DNA of 64,000 nucleotides from an uncultured Candidatus Entotheonella sp. (GCA_958295825.1 OY282375.1:2403489-2467488), one strand, 5' to 3'; shown: positions 9,151 to 18,988, numbered from the stretch's first letter. Numbers and translations are program-made. Notes: generated by a model not told the origin, from the letters alone.

Positions 9151-10490
9151 GCACCGTCCAACGTCGCCGCACAGGCCCGGGCAACCTCCCGGCCCTGCCG
9201 GATCGCATAGTTCGTGCCCCGGTCCTCTGGATAGATCTGGGCCATGGTCGCCAGGAACAGGTTCGCCAAGGGCGTGCGCGTAGCGGGGATCAACCGGCGG
9301 TAACCGCGCTCCACGACGGGCTGGGCGTACTGGGCGCGCCAGACGTGGGCGGCGAGAATCCAGTCGCCCGTCAGGTCGGGAAACATCCGTCGCAGGTGTT
9401 TGAGCGTGAACGCGACCGCTTCCTCGTCCGGCATCCGCCAGAGCGCGTCGCTCTCGGGCAGATAGCGGGACAGATACACGATGTGCCGCCCGGCATAGGT
9501 CGAGGCCGGCTCGAAGTTGGTATGCTCGATGACGCCCACGAAGGGGAAACCGGGGTCGTTGACGTTCAGCCAGTAGAGGTCCGACAGGCTGTGGTCGAGC
9601 TCCAGTACGACGCAGAGGTTGGCCAGATAACGGATGCGCCGCAGACTGTCCACGTACTCGCTCGGCGCGTGAGGTTCCAGGAGATCAGCCACGATGGGCA
9701 GCGCCGGCGTCACGACCACGGCGTCCGCAGGCACGGTCTCCTCCGGGGTTATGACCCCCGTCACCTTCCCGTCTTCGACCTGCAACCCCTGGACTGGGAC
9801 GCCGGTTCTGACTTGCCCGCCCTGGCCCCGGACGGCGTCGGCTAGGGCCTCGGCCAGCGCGGCAAAGCCGCCCTTGTAGTAGGCCAGCCGTTCCTCACCG
9901 CCCCTGCCGCGGCTGCCACCTCGCAGCTTGAGCTTGTTCCAAAACCAGACCGCCGCCACCTCTTCCGCCAAAGCGCCGAACTTACCGCGCAAAAGCGGCT
10001 CCCAGACCACCCTGTAGACCCGCTCGCCGCCCATCTCGCGCAGCCAGTCCGCGGCGGTGCGGTCTTCGAGGGCGCGCCAGTCCTTCACCCGGCGCGCCCG
10101 CAACGCCAGCAGGCCGAGCCGGAGGCGGTCCGGGAACGGCAGGGGCGAGAAGCGCAGCAGGTCGAGGGGCGTCGAGAGCTTGAAGAAGTCGTGCGCGTAG
10201 TACGTGCCGGTCCGGGTAGGGCGCAGCACCACCTCGGTCGACTGGCCCAACTCCGCGATGAGATTCATCACGTGGACGTCGTTGGTGAACCAGTGATGGT
10301 AGAACTTCTCGAGCCGCGTGCCGCCGGCGGGAAAGCTGCCGGCGAGGCCGCCGATTTCGGCGTCGCGTTCCAGCACCGTGGCGCGGACGCCGCGCCGGCC
10401 CAGTTCGTAGGCCGCGGCGAGCCCGCAGAAGCCGCCGCCGATCACCGCGACGTGGGGCCGGGAGGCGCCGGCCGTCGCCCGGCTACTCAT
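9144..10490 (-). CDS. FAD-dependent oxidoreductase (UDP-galactopyranose mutase/desaturase-like)
   Basis: About 448 residues. The N-terminus has the FAD dinucleotide-binding motif (VAVIGGGFCGLAAAYELG, ending ERDAEIGGLAGS), then KFYHHWF and an amine-oxidase-like middle (YYKGGFAALAEALADAV), and a C-terminal NLFLATMAQIYPEDRGTNYA. The start at ATG 10490 overlaps the stop of the upstream GT-C gene by 8 bases, so the two are translationally coupled. Neighbours are a GT2 transferase and GT-C enzymes, so a role in modifying a lipid-linked or nucleotide sugar is plausible; the exact reaction is not known. Confidence 0.8.
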   Translation of the reverse strand: MSSRATAGASRPHVAVIGGGFCGLAAAYELGRRGVRATVLERDAEIGGLAGSFPAGGTRLEKFYHHWFTNDVHVMNLIAELGQSTEVVLRPTRTGTYYAHDFFKLSTPLDLLRFSPLPFPDRLRLGLLALRARRVKDWRALEDRTAADWLREMGGERVYRVVWEPLLRGKFGALAEEVAAVWFWNKLKLRGGSRGRGGEERLAYYKGGFAALAEALADAVRGQGGQVRTGVPVQGLQVEDGKVTGVITPEETVPADAVVVTPALPIVADLLEPHAPSEYVDSLRRIRYLANLCVVLELDHSLSDLYWLNVNDPGFPFVGVIEHTNFEPASTYAGRHIVYLSRYLPESDALWRMPDEEAVAFTLKHLRRMFPDLTGDWILAAHVWRAQYAQPVVERGYRRLIPATRTPLANLFLATMAQIYPEDRGTNYAIRQGREVARACAATLDGAV

Positions 10491-12471
10491 CGAAACGAAT
10501 TTCCCCTCCCCAGAGGTGTGTGGTGGAGCCGTCCTCGTTGACGAGGAACTGACCGGTGCGGACGCGGGTGATGGGGTAATCGGGAAGCTTGCGCAGAGCG
10601 ACGCATCCCTTGTCCAACGACAAGTCGTAGTCACGAAAGCGGAAGTTGAAGCCGCCGAAGCCGTACTGCTTTCTGTGGTCAGGAAGGTCGTTCTCGTCCG
10701 CCGGGACGACATGCACGAAGAAGGTTTCCTGCACGTCCTCTGCGCCGCACGGCTCCTTGAAATAGATCAGCATGTCCTCGCGGAGATAGACGTCGAAGGT
10801 GGAGCGGATTGACGGCTTACGAGGTAAGATTGGCTTTATATCTTTCAACATATCGGTAGCGGCAGTGAACTGAATCAAGGACTTCGTATCTTCAATCAGA
10901 TAGAGATTGGGGGTTCCGCCGGAAACGACGTGCTCAAACGGAATGAGCGCGGCCATCGTTTGCAGCGCCCTCAAAGAGACCCAAGGCTTGTAAGTAACCA
11001 ACCATAGTCTACTTCTTCCAATCTTCGGGGCGATCTCCACGATCATTTCTTGGAAGCACAGTTCGTCCGCTTGCCAACAAATTGCCCTTCCATCAAACGC
11101 CAACCTTCCTTGATTTGGCTTTCCATGGAATTCCACAAGATGTCGCATATCGCTGCCATAATATAGAACATCATCTTCTTGTACGCGCTCTTGTAGTACA
11201 GAAAGAATCTCCTCGCCTTTGTCATGGGCCCGTACAAAATCAGTCCGCCGTATGGCATCTACTCCGGAAAGCACTATTGCGCTTGCGGACAACACGATCA
11301 ACAGGGGCCGCAGCCATGCTTGCCGTGCGGTCGATGCCAGCGCGTCAGCTCCCGAATGAACCGCCAAACCGACCGCCAGAAAAATGATCGGACCCAGATA
11401 GATGCTCTGGCGAATGCCTCCAAGCGGATATATTCCCAGCACGGCAGCACCGGCGGAAGCTGCAATACAAAACGAGAATAAAACTGCGATGGCGCTGGCT
11501 TGCAACTTGCCTCGAAACTTTCCGAGGAATGCTACGACCAGGAGGATCGCGAATGCGGGAAGCGCCGCTACCGCCACAGCCTCCGTCAAGTGATACGTCA
11601 ATAGACTCCAAATCCCGTCAATCGAAAACTCGAAGATCGAGTACGCATCGAATTCTTCTCCCTGATAGTAATACGACGACAAATAGTCATCCACGGCGAA
11701 GATCGGTCGATTCCATTGATAGCGTACAGTCACCAGGTAGCTGACGGTACTCGCCGCCAAGAAGAATACACAGGGCATGGCCAAGTCCAGACGTCGTTTC
11801 AGCCAGTCTCCAATCCGGCCAGGGTAGACACCCCACCTTTCCTGTCCAGAGACGCGTGGAGCGACGACGGCGGCACCCATTACGGCGGCACCGAACAGGA
11901 CCAAACCGTACTGGAGTAGCGGCGCGAGGAACAGAGAGACGCAGAGCAGGGCGGTCCTTCCGTCTCGCAGATACCGTAGCAGCCCCGCCACCATGATCAG
12001 GGCTAGCAGCGCGTCAATGGAGTACTCCCGCACATCCTGGGCGTGCTCTATTGCGGCAATCGAAAGAGTCGCCAGCAGGCCCGCCAGAAACGCGGCTCCC
12101 CGAGCGACCCCGAGGCGCGGCAGCAAGAAGAGCATCACGGCGACGGTCAGAACGCTGGCCGTCGCCGACACGATTCGAACGCTGAAGATCGTGTTCTCGA
12201 CTTTCTGGACTGTGTACAGGACCAGGGGGTACAGGATCGGAGAGGAGTTATGGTAACGGGTGTTGGAGATGATTTCCGAGAGCGTGCCTCTTGAATAGTT
12301 GGCCGCTGCCGCTTCGTCGAACCGTAACTGGTGCTTTGACAGATCATGGAAGCGCAGCCCCGCCGCGGCGACAAGCAGGCAGATACAGGCGGCGTAGTAC
12401 AGACACGCCTTGCGATCGCGGCTGAAACGGACGATGCGCCGGGCTACGGCGTGCATTTCCAGGGCTCGCAT
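10483..12471 (-). CDS. GT-C family membrane glycosyltransferase (ArnT/PMT-like), intact
   Basis: 662 residues. A first helix precedes LRFHDLSKHQLRFDEAAAAN, where the Asp-Glu pair in the first periplasmic loop is the usual catalytic/metal site of this fold. About ten more hydrophobic segments follow, to around residue 400, and then a soluble C-terminal domain ending LPDYPITRVRTGQF and HLWGGEIRFDE. Such enzymes move a sugar from a polyprenyl-phosphate carrier to an acceptor outside the inner membrane. The gene begins 11 bases after the GT2 stop; GT2 enzymes of that type make the polyprenyl-phosphate sugar, so the two form a donor-plus-transferase pair. It is the only undamaged one of four relatives here. 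Confidence 0.85.
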   Translation of the reverse strand: MRALEMHAVARRIVRFSRDRKACLYYAACICLLVAAAGLRFHDLSKHQLRFDEAAAANYSRGTLSEIISNTRYHNSSPILYPLVLYTVQKVENTIFSVRIVSATASVLTVAVMLFLLPRLGVARGAAFLAGLLATLSIAAIEHAQDVREYSIDALLALIMVAGLLRYLRDGRTALLCVSLFLAPLLQYGLVLFGAAVMGAAVVAPRVSGQERWGVYPGRIGDWLKRRLDLAMPCVFFLAASTVSYLVTVRYQWNRPIFAVDDYLSSYYYQGEEFDAYSIFEFSIDGIWSLLTYHLTEAVAVAALPAFAILLVVAFLGKFRGKLQASAIAVLFSFCIAASAGAAVLGIYPLGGIRQSIYLGPIIFLAVGLAVHSGADALASTARQAWLRPLLIVLSASAIVLSGVDAIRRTDFVRAHDKGEEILSVLQERVQEDDVLYYGSDMRHLVEFHGKPNQGRLAFDGRAICWQADELCFQEMIVEIAPKIGRSRLWLVTYKPWVSLRALQTMAALIPFEHVVSGGTPNLYLIEDTKSLIQFTAATDMLKDIKPILPRKPSIRSTFDVYLREDMLIYFKEPCGAEDVQETFFVHVVPADENDLPDHRKQYGFGGFNFRFRDYDLSLDKGCVALRKLPDYPITRVRTGQFLVNEDGSTTHLWGGEIRFDE

Positions 12472-12481
12472 GGGGATTCCC

Positions 12482-13537
12482 TCAAGAGTCGCTCGGATTG
12501 GTATCGTCGCGGAAGTGCGGGTGCGGCGGGCGGCTCATAGAGGTGAAGCCCAGGCGCTCCTTGACCAGATAGAGCGGTCGGCGTTTCATTTCGCCGTAGA
12601 TGCGCCCCACGTACTCGCCGAGGATGCCGAGCATCAGAAGCTGTACACCGCCGAGAAACAGGACGGCGATGAGGAGCGACGTCCAGCCGGAGACCCAGAC
12701 GGCGGTGAAGAGGCGCAGGACGAGGGCGTAGACGATGCCCGCCAGGGCCAGCCCGGAAACGACAAAGCCGAGCCAGGTCGCCAGGCGCAGCGGCGCGAGG
12801 GAGAACGACACAATGCCATCGGTGGCAAAGCGCAGCATCTTCCTGAGCGGCCACTTGGTCTCGCCGGCCGACCGGGCCGCCCGCTGGTACGGCACGGACT
12901 CCTGCCGAAAGCCAGTCCAGGCCACCATGCCGCGCACGAAGCGGTCACGTTCCGGCATGGCGAGGAAGGCGTCCACCACCGTGCGGTCCATGAGCCGGAA
13001 GTCGCCGGTGTCGAGGGGGATGGAGATGTCGGTGATGCAGTCGAGGAGACGGTAGAAGGCGCTGGCCGTCCAGCGCTTGAACCGCGTCTCGCCGTCGCGT
13101 TTGGTCCGCACGCCGTAGGCCACGTCGACCCCTGTGTGCCAACGGGCCAGCATCTCGGGGATGACCTCGGGCGGGTCCTGGAGGTCGGCGTCGATGAGGA
13201 CGACGACATGACCAGCGACGTGCTGCAAGCCAGCGGTGACGGCCATCTGGTGGCCGAAATTGCGCGACAGGGCGAGGACCCGCACGCGCGCATCGGCGTG
13301 CTGGAGTCCTCGCAGCAGGTTCAGCGTGGCGTCATGGCTGCCGTCGTCGACATAGACGATCTCGAAGTCGAGATCGGGGACGGTCTCAAGGGTGGCGACA
13401 AGGCGGAGATGCGTCTCGCGGATGACCGCTTCCTCGTTGAAACAGGGGACGACGACCGACAGGAGAGCGGGACCCCTATCACGATTCGAGGCTAACCTGT
13501 TCAATTTACGGAGATTTTGCGGGGGGGGGGGGTACAT
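12482..13537 (-). CDS. GT2 polyprenyl-phosphate glycosyltransferase (GtrB/DPM-like)
   Basis: Up to 351 residues. The GT2 core has LSVVVPCFNEEAVI, FEIVYVDDGSHD, LSRNFGHQMAVTAGL and LIDADLQDPPEVIPEM (DXD-type metal site), then TGDFRLMDR. Two C-terminal transmembrane helices follow and end in GEYVGRIYGEMKRRP, as in GtrB. It transfers a sugar from a nucleotide to polyprenyl phosphate at the cytosolic face. The first ATG (13537) is followed at once by a C12 tract coding for prolines. A TTG at LNRL or a nearby codon may be the real start; if the ATG is used, tract-length changes would switch the gene on and off. Confidence 0.85.
   Translation of the reverse strand: MYPPPPQNLRKLNRLASNRDRGPALLSVVVPCFNEEAVIRETHLRLVATLETVPDLDFEIVYVDDGSHDATLNLLRGLQHADARVRVLALSRNFGHQMAVTAGLQHVAGHVVVLIDADLQDPPEVIPEMLARWHTGVDVAYGVRTKRDGETRFKRWTASAFYRLLDCITDISIPLDTGDFRLMDRTVVDAFLAMPERDRFVRGMVAWTGFRQESVPYQRAARSAGETKWPLRKMLRFATDGIVSFSLAPLRLATWLGFVVSGLALAGIVYALVLRLFTAVWVSGWTSLLIAVLFLGGVQLLMLGILGEYVGRIYGEMKRRPLYLVKERLGFTSMSRPPHPHFRDDTNPSDS
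13521..13532. repeat. G12 homopolymer at the 5' end of the GT2 gene
   Basis: Twelve consecutive G on the plus strand (C on the coding strand), five bases into the coding frame that begins at 13537. Confidence 0.85.
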
Positions 13538-13879
13538 ATGCTAACTTGTCCGGTATTCATAACACGTGAAGAGCAACTCCGATACCATTCGTATGCAGGC
13601 TTGTCGGCGATGAGAGCCGGGAAAGAACCATCACAACATGGAGAATCTGTATTTGTCAACATCCCACGCAACCAGTCGTGACGCTGTGCGCGATAACATG
13701 ACCATGTTGTGAATAAAGGGCCTTGCCTTTCACACCGCAAGAGACTTCCGGGCCTCTTTCGGGAAGTTGCTTCATTCACGCTGCGGCTTACCGTGGCCAG
13801 GCATTCTTCCCCGTTCCAGCCTTTCCTGAAGGGAATTATATACTTTGGTAACCGCTCACTGAGACATACCGTTTTGCCT
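13538..13879. other. No recognisable gene
   Basis: AT-richer spacer upstream of the glycosylation operon. It should contain the promoter of that operon, but I could not pick out convincing -35/-10 boxes. The frames present show no recognisable domain. Confidence 0.4.
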
Positions 13880-14040
13880 CGACGTCAGGGCCGCCTTGGT
13901 AAGGGCAAAGTACCCTGCCACTAAGATGTTGACCGCAGTGTTGACGTTGCGGTCAAGCGAGACGCCATACGTCGGGCAATCGTACCCGTTCTGGTTTCCC
14001 CCCCGGACGCCGCAGCGCGAAGGCCGTCGCCGCGTAGCGA
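13880..14040 (-). pseudogene. IS200/IS605-type OrfB (TnpB-like) C-terminal remnant
   Basis: Reads NQNGYDCPTYGVSLDRNVNT then AVNILVAGYFAL, the zinc-ribbon and RuvC-III tail of TnpB-like proteins (usual form CPxCGxxxDRDVNAAxNIL). One knuckle cysteine is replaced by tyrosine. Nothing upstream of it is recognisable, so only the tail remains. Confidence 0.6.
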
Positions 14041-14127
14041 GGGCAGCTTCCAACGAACCGGCGGCCGGCCCATGCTGCCTTGTACGTTGGTAAATGTTAC
14101 TTAAGTATATAATTCCCCTATTTATCG

Positions 14128-15033
14128 GCGTCTTACTACCATGGAAAACTCGATGCGCAGTCGATCTTCGAGTTTTCGATTGACGGGACCTGGAGTTTAT
14201 TGACGTATCATTTGCCGTGGGTTGTTGCGATAGCGGCGTTTACCACATTGGCGGTCTTCCTGGTCGCGGCATCCCTCGGAAAGTTGCAAGGAGAATTTCC
14301 CGGCAGTGCCATCGCAGTTTTATTTACGCTTTGCATTGCAGTTTCCGTCGACGCTGCCTTGCTGGGAATATACCCCCTTGGGGGCTCGCCAGGTTATCTA
14401 TCTGGGGCCTGTCATCTTCCTGGCGGCCGGCATCGCCATACATTGGATAGCTGATAGTCTGGCTGCGCTGACGCACCGGATGTGGCTGGCTCCGGCGCTG
14501 GCCGTCGTGGCCGCTAGCGCAATAGCTCTTGTGGAGTGGGCGCCATGAGGCAGGACAGTCCGTACAAGACGCGTCAAAACATCAAATCCGTTCTTGCCGC
14601 CCTGGAAGAACAGGTGCGGGAAGAGGACGTGGTTTACGTAATATTGTGGGCAGCCCCGTCCATCCAGTTCTACCACACGGGAGCAGAGGGAAGACCAGAC
14701 AATTACTATTATAGGGCCCCTTTGGTGTACGGCCTCCGCCGAACCGGGTCTCCGTGAGATGATCGAGTTGGTCGCCTTGTTCCCCAAGGTTCCAGATAGA
14801 ATCTTCCTAGTCTATGACAGAATATCAATACTGGAGGAATTGGAACTGCTGGGCGGGCAAGTTTCAGTTGAGCGCGTCACTGCTGACGACGGAAAATTCA
14901 GGATCGCTCTGATTGGGAACATCAAAGCGTCCAGCGAACTGGTGGCCCGCCCCGCACTAGGGTTGGTGTCCGGCGAACCCGTCATTCGCTCCGACTTTGA
15001 CGTATATATCGACGCCAACACGCTGGTCTACGC
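14128..15033 (+). pseudogene. GT-C membrane glycosyltransferase, broken copy 2
   Basis: Third GT-C relative, on the opposite strand to the others. It lacks the N-terminal half: homology begins at SYYHGKLDAQSIFEFSIDG and continues with LLTYHLPWVVAIAAF. There are frameshifts near 14385 (after LGIYPLG), 14545 and 14755. The soluble domain (NRIFLV-like DRIFLVYDRISILEELELLG, then DFDVYIDANTLVYA) is cut off by IS5 copy 2. Old, non-functional remnant. Confidence 0.8.
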
Positions 15034-15035
15034 TA

Positions 15036-15709
15036 GGCTCAGGACTCATAACCAGAAACCAACCGTGGCAGCTATGCAGATGGCACTGAAGAACGTATGC
15101 GCACAGCGGTCGTACCGGATGGCGATGCGGCGACAATCCTTGAACCTGCCAAACAGGCGCTCAATGAGGTTGCGGCTCTTGTACAACTCGGTGTCGTAGA
15201 TGATGGGCTCTTTGCGCTTGGCGCGGCCCGGAATGCAGGACTTGATGCCACGTTCGGCAAGGGCCTCGCGCAACCTGTCGCTGTCATAACCCTTGTCGGC
15301 TATCAGGACAGCGGCTTTCGGTAGGGCCTCAAGTACCGTATCAGCCCCGCGGTAGTCGCTGACCTGCCCCGCCGTCAACCGCAGCACGACGGGCTTGCCA
15401 TCGCTGTCGCAGACGGCGTGGAGCTTCGAATTCAGCCCGCCCCGGGTGCGTCCGATCTGGCGTGGGAAAGCCCCCCCTTGATCAGGCTGGCGGCGGTGCG
15501 ATGCGCCCCCGATGGGTGCTGTCGATCATGACCGTCTTGGTGGCGGTGCTTTCGGCAGCCAGGGCCTGGAAGATGCGGTCGAAGACCGCGGCCCTGCTCC
15601 AGCGCACGAAGCGGTTGTAGAGGGTCTTGTGGGGTCCGTAACAGGCGGGCGCGTCGCGCCACCTCAGCCCGTATCGGATGACGTGGATGATGCCGCTGAT
15701 GACCTTTTC
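15036..15709 (-). mobile_element. IS5-family element, copy 2, 5'-truncated
   Basis: Left end GGCTCAGGACTC with a TA flank, inserted in the GT-C pseudogene. The transposase N-terminus and the other terminal repeat are missing; similarity stops at about 15709, 32 bases before the deacetylase-like gene. Confidence 0.85.
15046..15709 (-). pseudogene. IS5-family transposase, truncated and frameshifted
   Basis: Lacks roughly the first 35 residues. MIDSTH is followed by a one-base loss that destroys the LKAHRTA segment. A G7 tract (15471-15477) stands where copy 3 has G8. The C-terminal half, LIADKGYDSDRLR to AATVGFWL, is complete. Confidence 0.85.
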
Positions 15710-15740
15710 AATGCGGCAGAATGAGGAAGGCAGACCCACC

Positions 15741-16904
15741 ATGACCCGCCTCCGACAAAATGGCGCTGCAATCATGGCGGCGGGGCTGTTACTCGGCGTT
15801 CTGGTCCTGGCGGCGGGATACCTGTTCCGAGCAACGAGTGTTCCCACTCCTGCGCCGGCAACCACCACGGCGCCCTTGAATGCTTCAGTCGCCAAGTGGT
15901 TGGACAACCACGCCGCCGCCATCTCGATTACCAACGATGACTGGCCCACCCCCGGAAGGGAACCGGACATAGACAGCTACGTGCTGGAGCAGGGCCTCGT
16001 CATGGGCTATGAAATGGTGACCGGAAATACCTTTTATGGTGATCGCATATTCAGCGGGCCTGACGATGAGCGGATTGTCTATCTGATGTCGGAGCTGGTT
16101 CCCAAGGGGTTCAGCTATTTCGGGCATGGGCACCATCACGTCGACCACGACGAGTTGTCTTACGAAGAGGCCCTCGAATCGTTCCAAGCCAACTATGACA
16201 CCATGAAAGAGTGGGGAATGAAGCCCGTCGCCTACGCCTATCCGAGAAGCGCCGGGCACGAAGCAGAGACGCAACGGGCTTTGGAGGCTTCAGGGTTTCT
16301 GAGCGGCAGACTGCTGACCAGGAACTCCAGAGAGTTCTACAACATGCCAGGGACCCAGTTGGCGCCGGATAATTGGTTTGGCCTGATGTCGGTGGAGATG
16401 CAAAGTATCGAGTTTGAAGGCTGTGACCCCTGCATCAATGACAATGACGAGTTGGTGACTGTCCTGGATGAGGCATTGGCGCAGACCGCGTGGATCATAT
16501 TGACGTACCACGCCATCGGACAGCCTGAGTGGTGGGGATGGTACGACTGGGACGAATTCCGCAAAGACGTTCAATCAATCGCGGCGCGTGATTTCTGGAC
16601 GGCTTCGATGAACGACATAACCCTTTATGTCCGGGAAAGAGAGCATGCCGTGATAACGGTTGAAGTGGCTGAGGGCAGCGCCGGAACCGAAAGCATCGAG
16701 ATTACGCTGTCCGACGGTCTGGACAACGTCAGGTTCAACCAGCCACTGACGATACTGTTCGACCAGCCGACGGATTGGGTGGGCGTGCCCTTCACCGTTT
16801 CCCAGGATGGTGAGTTGCTGGATGAGCTTGTCTTCGACACGGAGGCGGTGATGCTCCCATTGAAGCCAAACGAGCGGCCCTACGTGCTTCGCCCACGCCC
16901 TTGA
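15741..16904 (+). CDS. Polysaccharide-deacetylase-like exported protein
   Basis: 387 residues. An N-terminal hydrophobic helix (AAGLLLGVLVLAAGYLF) acts as signal anchor. The domain is NodB-like: ITNDDWPTPGREPD takes the place of the usual T(F/Y)DD, GHGHHHVDHDELSYEEALE gives the histidine metal motif, and YAYPRSAGHEAETQRALEA matches the Y-P strand. A beta-rich C-terminal region follows. GAGGAAGG upstream of ATG 15741 supports the start. NodB-fold enzymes remove N- or O-acyl groups from polysaccharides; being beside glycosyltransferases fits envelope glycan modification. Its own promoter may be partly replaced by the truncated IS5. Confidence 0.75.
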   Translation: MTRLRQNGAAIMAAGLLLGVLVLAAGYLFRATSVPTPAPATTTAPLNASVAKWLDNHAAAISITNDDWPTPGREPDIDSYVLEQGLVMGYEMVTGNTFYGDRIFSGPDDERIVYLMSELVPKGFSYFGHGHHHVDHDELSYEEALESFQANYDTMKEWGMKPVAYAYPRSAGHEAETQRALEASGFLSGRLLTRNSREFYNMPGTQLAPDNWFGLMSVEMQSIEFEGCDPCINDNDELVTVLDEALAQTAWIILTYHAIGQPEWWGWYDWDEFRKDVQSIAARDFWTASMNDITLYVREREHAVITVEVAEGSAGTESIEITLSDGLDNVRFNQPLTILFDQPTDWVGVPFTVSQDGELLDELVFDTEAVMLPLKPNERPYVLRPRP

Positions 16905-17244
16905 CCGGTTCATCGTCTTGCCGCCCTGCTTGAATCGACTGGTGTCCCGCATCCTCTACCCGGTGTGGGCGCTCATCGTCCGCGCCCTCTTCCTAATAGC
17001 AGGCGTTGTCGTTGTCGACGATGACGGTGTGTCGTGGGACGGGCGCACTCAGCGACGTCTCGCTGCAGAAACTTCGCATACATAGCGGGGACGATGACAC
17101 CTTTACCCAGCACCATAACAAGTTCTGTGGCATGACGTTCGAACTGCCGCTCCTGCTGGTAGAGCGCGTCCTGGGACTGAAGGACATCCGCAGTATTTTT
17201 TCAGCCACCTTACCTTACAGGCAAAACAGTCTGGGGCATTGTTT
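16905..17244. other. No confident gene
   Basis: A minus-strand frame around 17050-17200 reads DALYQQERQFERHATELVMV then LGKGVIVPAMYAKFLQRDV, protein-like but without a start or a family I recognise. Possibly the remnant of a gene upstream. Confidence 0.3.
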
Positions 17245-18951
17245 TCAGACCTTGCCGATAGCCTCTGCGCTTCCATCCAGCACGCCGCGCTGACGCAGCA
17301 AGTCAGCCAATTGTTCGTAGCTGATGCCGTATTTCGAGGCAATCTCGCGGGCGTAGCTGCGCCCCATGGGCGGCCCCGGCAAAATCTTGTACGACCGCTG
17401 ATCGCCGTCCTCGCCGTCGCGCAAGCGCGACGCCACCAGACTGACCAACGCACCGTCTCCTTCGGTTTCGGCATTGAGTTGCGGCACGGCGGCGGCGAGT
17501 TCGTGCAGGTGGGTGGCGAAGATGGCGCGCGTGCCCATGCGGCGCAGGATGCGGCTGATGTCCTGCGCCAGATAGACGCTCTCGCCGGGGCTGGTGCTGG
17601 CCAGTGATTCGTTCAGCAAAATCAGGCTGTGCCGCGTGGCGCGATTGAAAATCTGACTCAGGCGCTGCGCTTCGTCGCCAAACCGTCCCGTGGCCTTGGC
17701 CAGGCTTTCCTCGACCGGGTAGTGGGTGAAGAGGTTGTCGACCGGGCTGATACGGGCCTCCGCCGCCGGCAGCCACAGGCCGGCCTGAGCGAGAATTTGG
17801 CACAGGCCGACCATCTGCGTATAGGTCGTCTTGCCGCCCTGATTGGGGCCGGTCAGAATCATGATACGGCTGTCACGGCCCATGCGCACGTCGTTCCTGA
17901 CGACACGGTGCGTCCCGTCTTTCTGCTCCGCGCCCTGCAACGCCAGGTTCAGGTTGTACGCCTCACGCAATTCGCCGACCCGTTCGTCCATCGGTGCAAT
18001 GCCGGGCCGGCACACTGGCAACCCGTGACCGCGCAGCCGTTCCATGAGCCGTAGGGCAGCCATGTAAAACGCCATGTCGCCGCTCAGCGTGGCCAGAAAG
18101 CCGCTCTGCACGGTAACGTAGCGGCGCAGGATACGGGCAATCGGATGGCAGACGGAATCCAGCACGCGAGCGAGGTCGCTAAACAGCGGCACCATGAGCG
18201 GATTGACGTCCTGCTGGCTACCGGCCAAGCCCGGAATGCCAGGGCCGGGGTCAAGTTCGGGCACGCTGTGCAGCGGGCCGATGCCCTTGAAAGCATCACG
18301 TTCCCGGCCCAGGAGGCGGTCGATAAACGACGACGAGGTGAAGCGCCGGGCGTTTACCGACAACAACGTGGCCGCCACGGGCCGCAATTGGCTGTCCAGA
18401 TTGACGCCGATGGTGACGCTGGCCTTGGTGCGCAGCGTGTCGAGCATGCCCGGGAGTTCGCGCGTCAGGTTGCGGTAGACGGGGTCGGCGGCGGTGTCGG
18501 CAGTAAGGCCGCGCAGGGTGCGCCAACCCACGGCCCGCACACCCTCCCCCACCGCGTCGAACAGGTCGTTCAGGCCCTTGACGCAACTCACGAAATAATC
18601 CAGTTCGCCCAGGCGCCACGTGACGTCGTGAAAGGTGGAGCGCTTGCGGTCAAAGGCGGAGCGATACGAGTCCAGGGCGCCAACGGACGGCAAGAGGGCT
18701 TCCAGACCTTCGCGGAACGCCGCATGGTCCCATAGGTCTTCGATGACGTCCTGTCGGTAGGCTATAACGGCGGGGTCGGTGCAGATGCGGGTGAGAATCT
18801 CCCGGACTTTGCCGCGTTCCATACTGCTGCGCGTGAGCGCCAAGAGGGTCTGGTCCAGTTCCAGATCGCGCACGCATTGGGCGTCCAATTCCGTATGGCG
18901 GCGCGCCGCGCCGGTGGGCCATAGCAGGCTGAACGGTTGCGGGGTATCCAT
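17245..18951 (-). CDS. MutS-like ATPase
   Basis: 568 residues. A MutS lever/clamp-like helical region (residues about 30-340) is followed by the MutS ATPase: Walker A TGPNQGGKTTYTQMVG, LILLNESLASTSPGES (Walker B and signature) and ATHLHELAA. The N-terminal mismatch-recognition domain is missing, so it belongs to the short MutS-related group, not to canonical MutS. Role in DNA repair or recombination is unproven. It is the last gene of a minus-strand run with the flavin monooxygenase 37 bases upstream. Confidence 0.85.
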   Translation of the reverse strand: MDTPQPFSLLWPTGAARRHTELDAQCVRDLELDQTLLALTRSSMERGKVREILTRICTDPAVIAYRQDVIEDLWDHAAFREGLEALLPSVGALDSYRSAFDRKRSTFHDVTWRLGELDYFVSCVKGLNDLFDAVGEGVRAVGWRTLRGLTADTAADPVYRNLTRELPGMLDTLRTKASVTIGVNLDSQLRPVAATLLSVNARRFTSSSFIDRLLGRERDAFKGIGPLHSVPELDPGPGIPGLAGSQQDVNPLMVPLFSDLARVLDSVCHPIARILRRYVTVQSGFLATLSGDMAFYMAALRLMERLRGHGLPVCRPGIAPMDERVGELREAYNLNLALQGAEQKDGTHRVVRNDVRMGRDSRIMILTGPNQGGKTTYTQMVGLCQILAQAGLWLPAAEARISPVDNLFTHYPVEESLAKATGRFGDEAQRLSQIFNRATRHSLILLNESLASTSPGESVYLAQDISRILRRMGTRAIFATHLHELAAAVPQLNAETEGDGALVSLVASRLRDGEDGDQRSYKILPGPPMGRSYAREIASKYGISYEQLADLLRQRGVLDGSAEAIGKV

Positions 18952-18988
18952 AGCTCTCCGTGGATCAGCCAGCAGGCAGTTGCACGCC

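Noticed and set aside
11043..11258. Small minus-strand frame within the intact GT-C gene
   Set aside because: Alternative frame of the glycosyltransferase, no independent signal.
16905..17210. A possible gene fragment reading ERHATELVMVLGKGVIVPA
   Set aside because: Protein-like but no family recognised, no start and stop, so not annotated as a gene.
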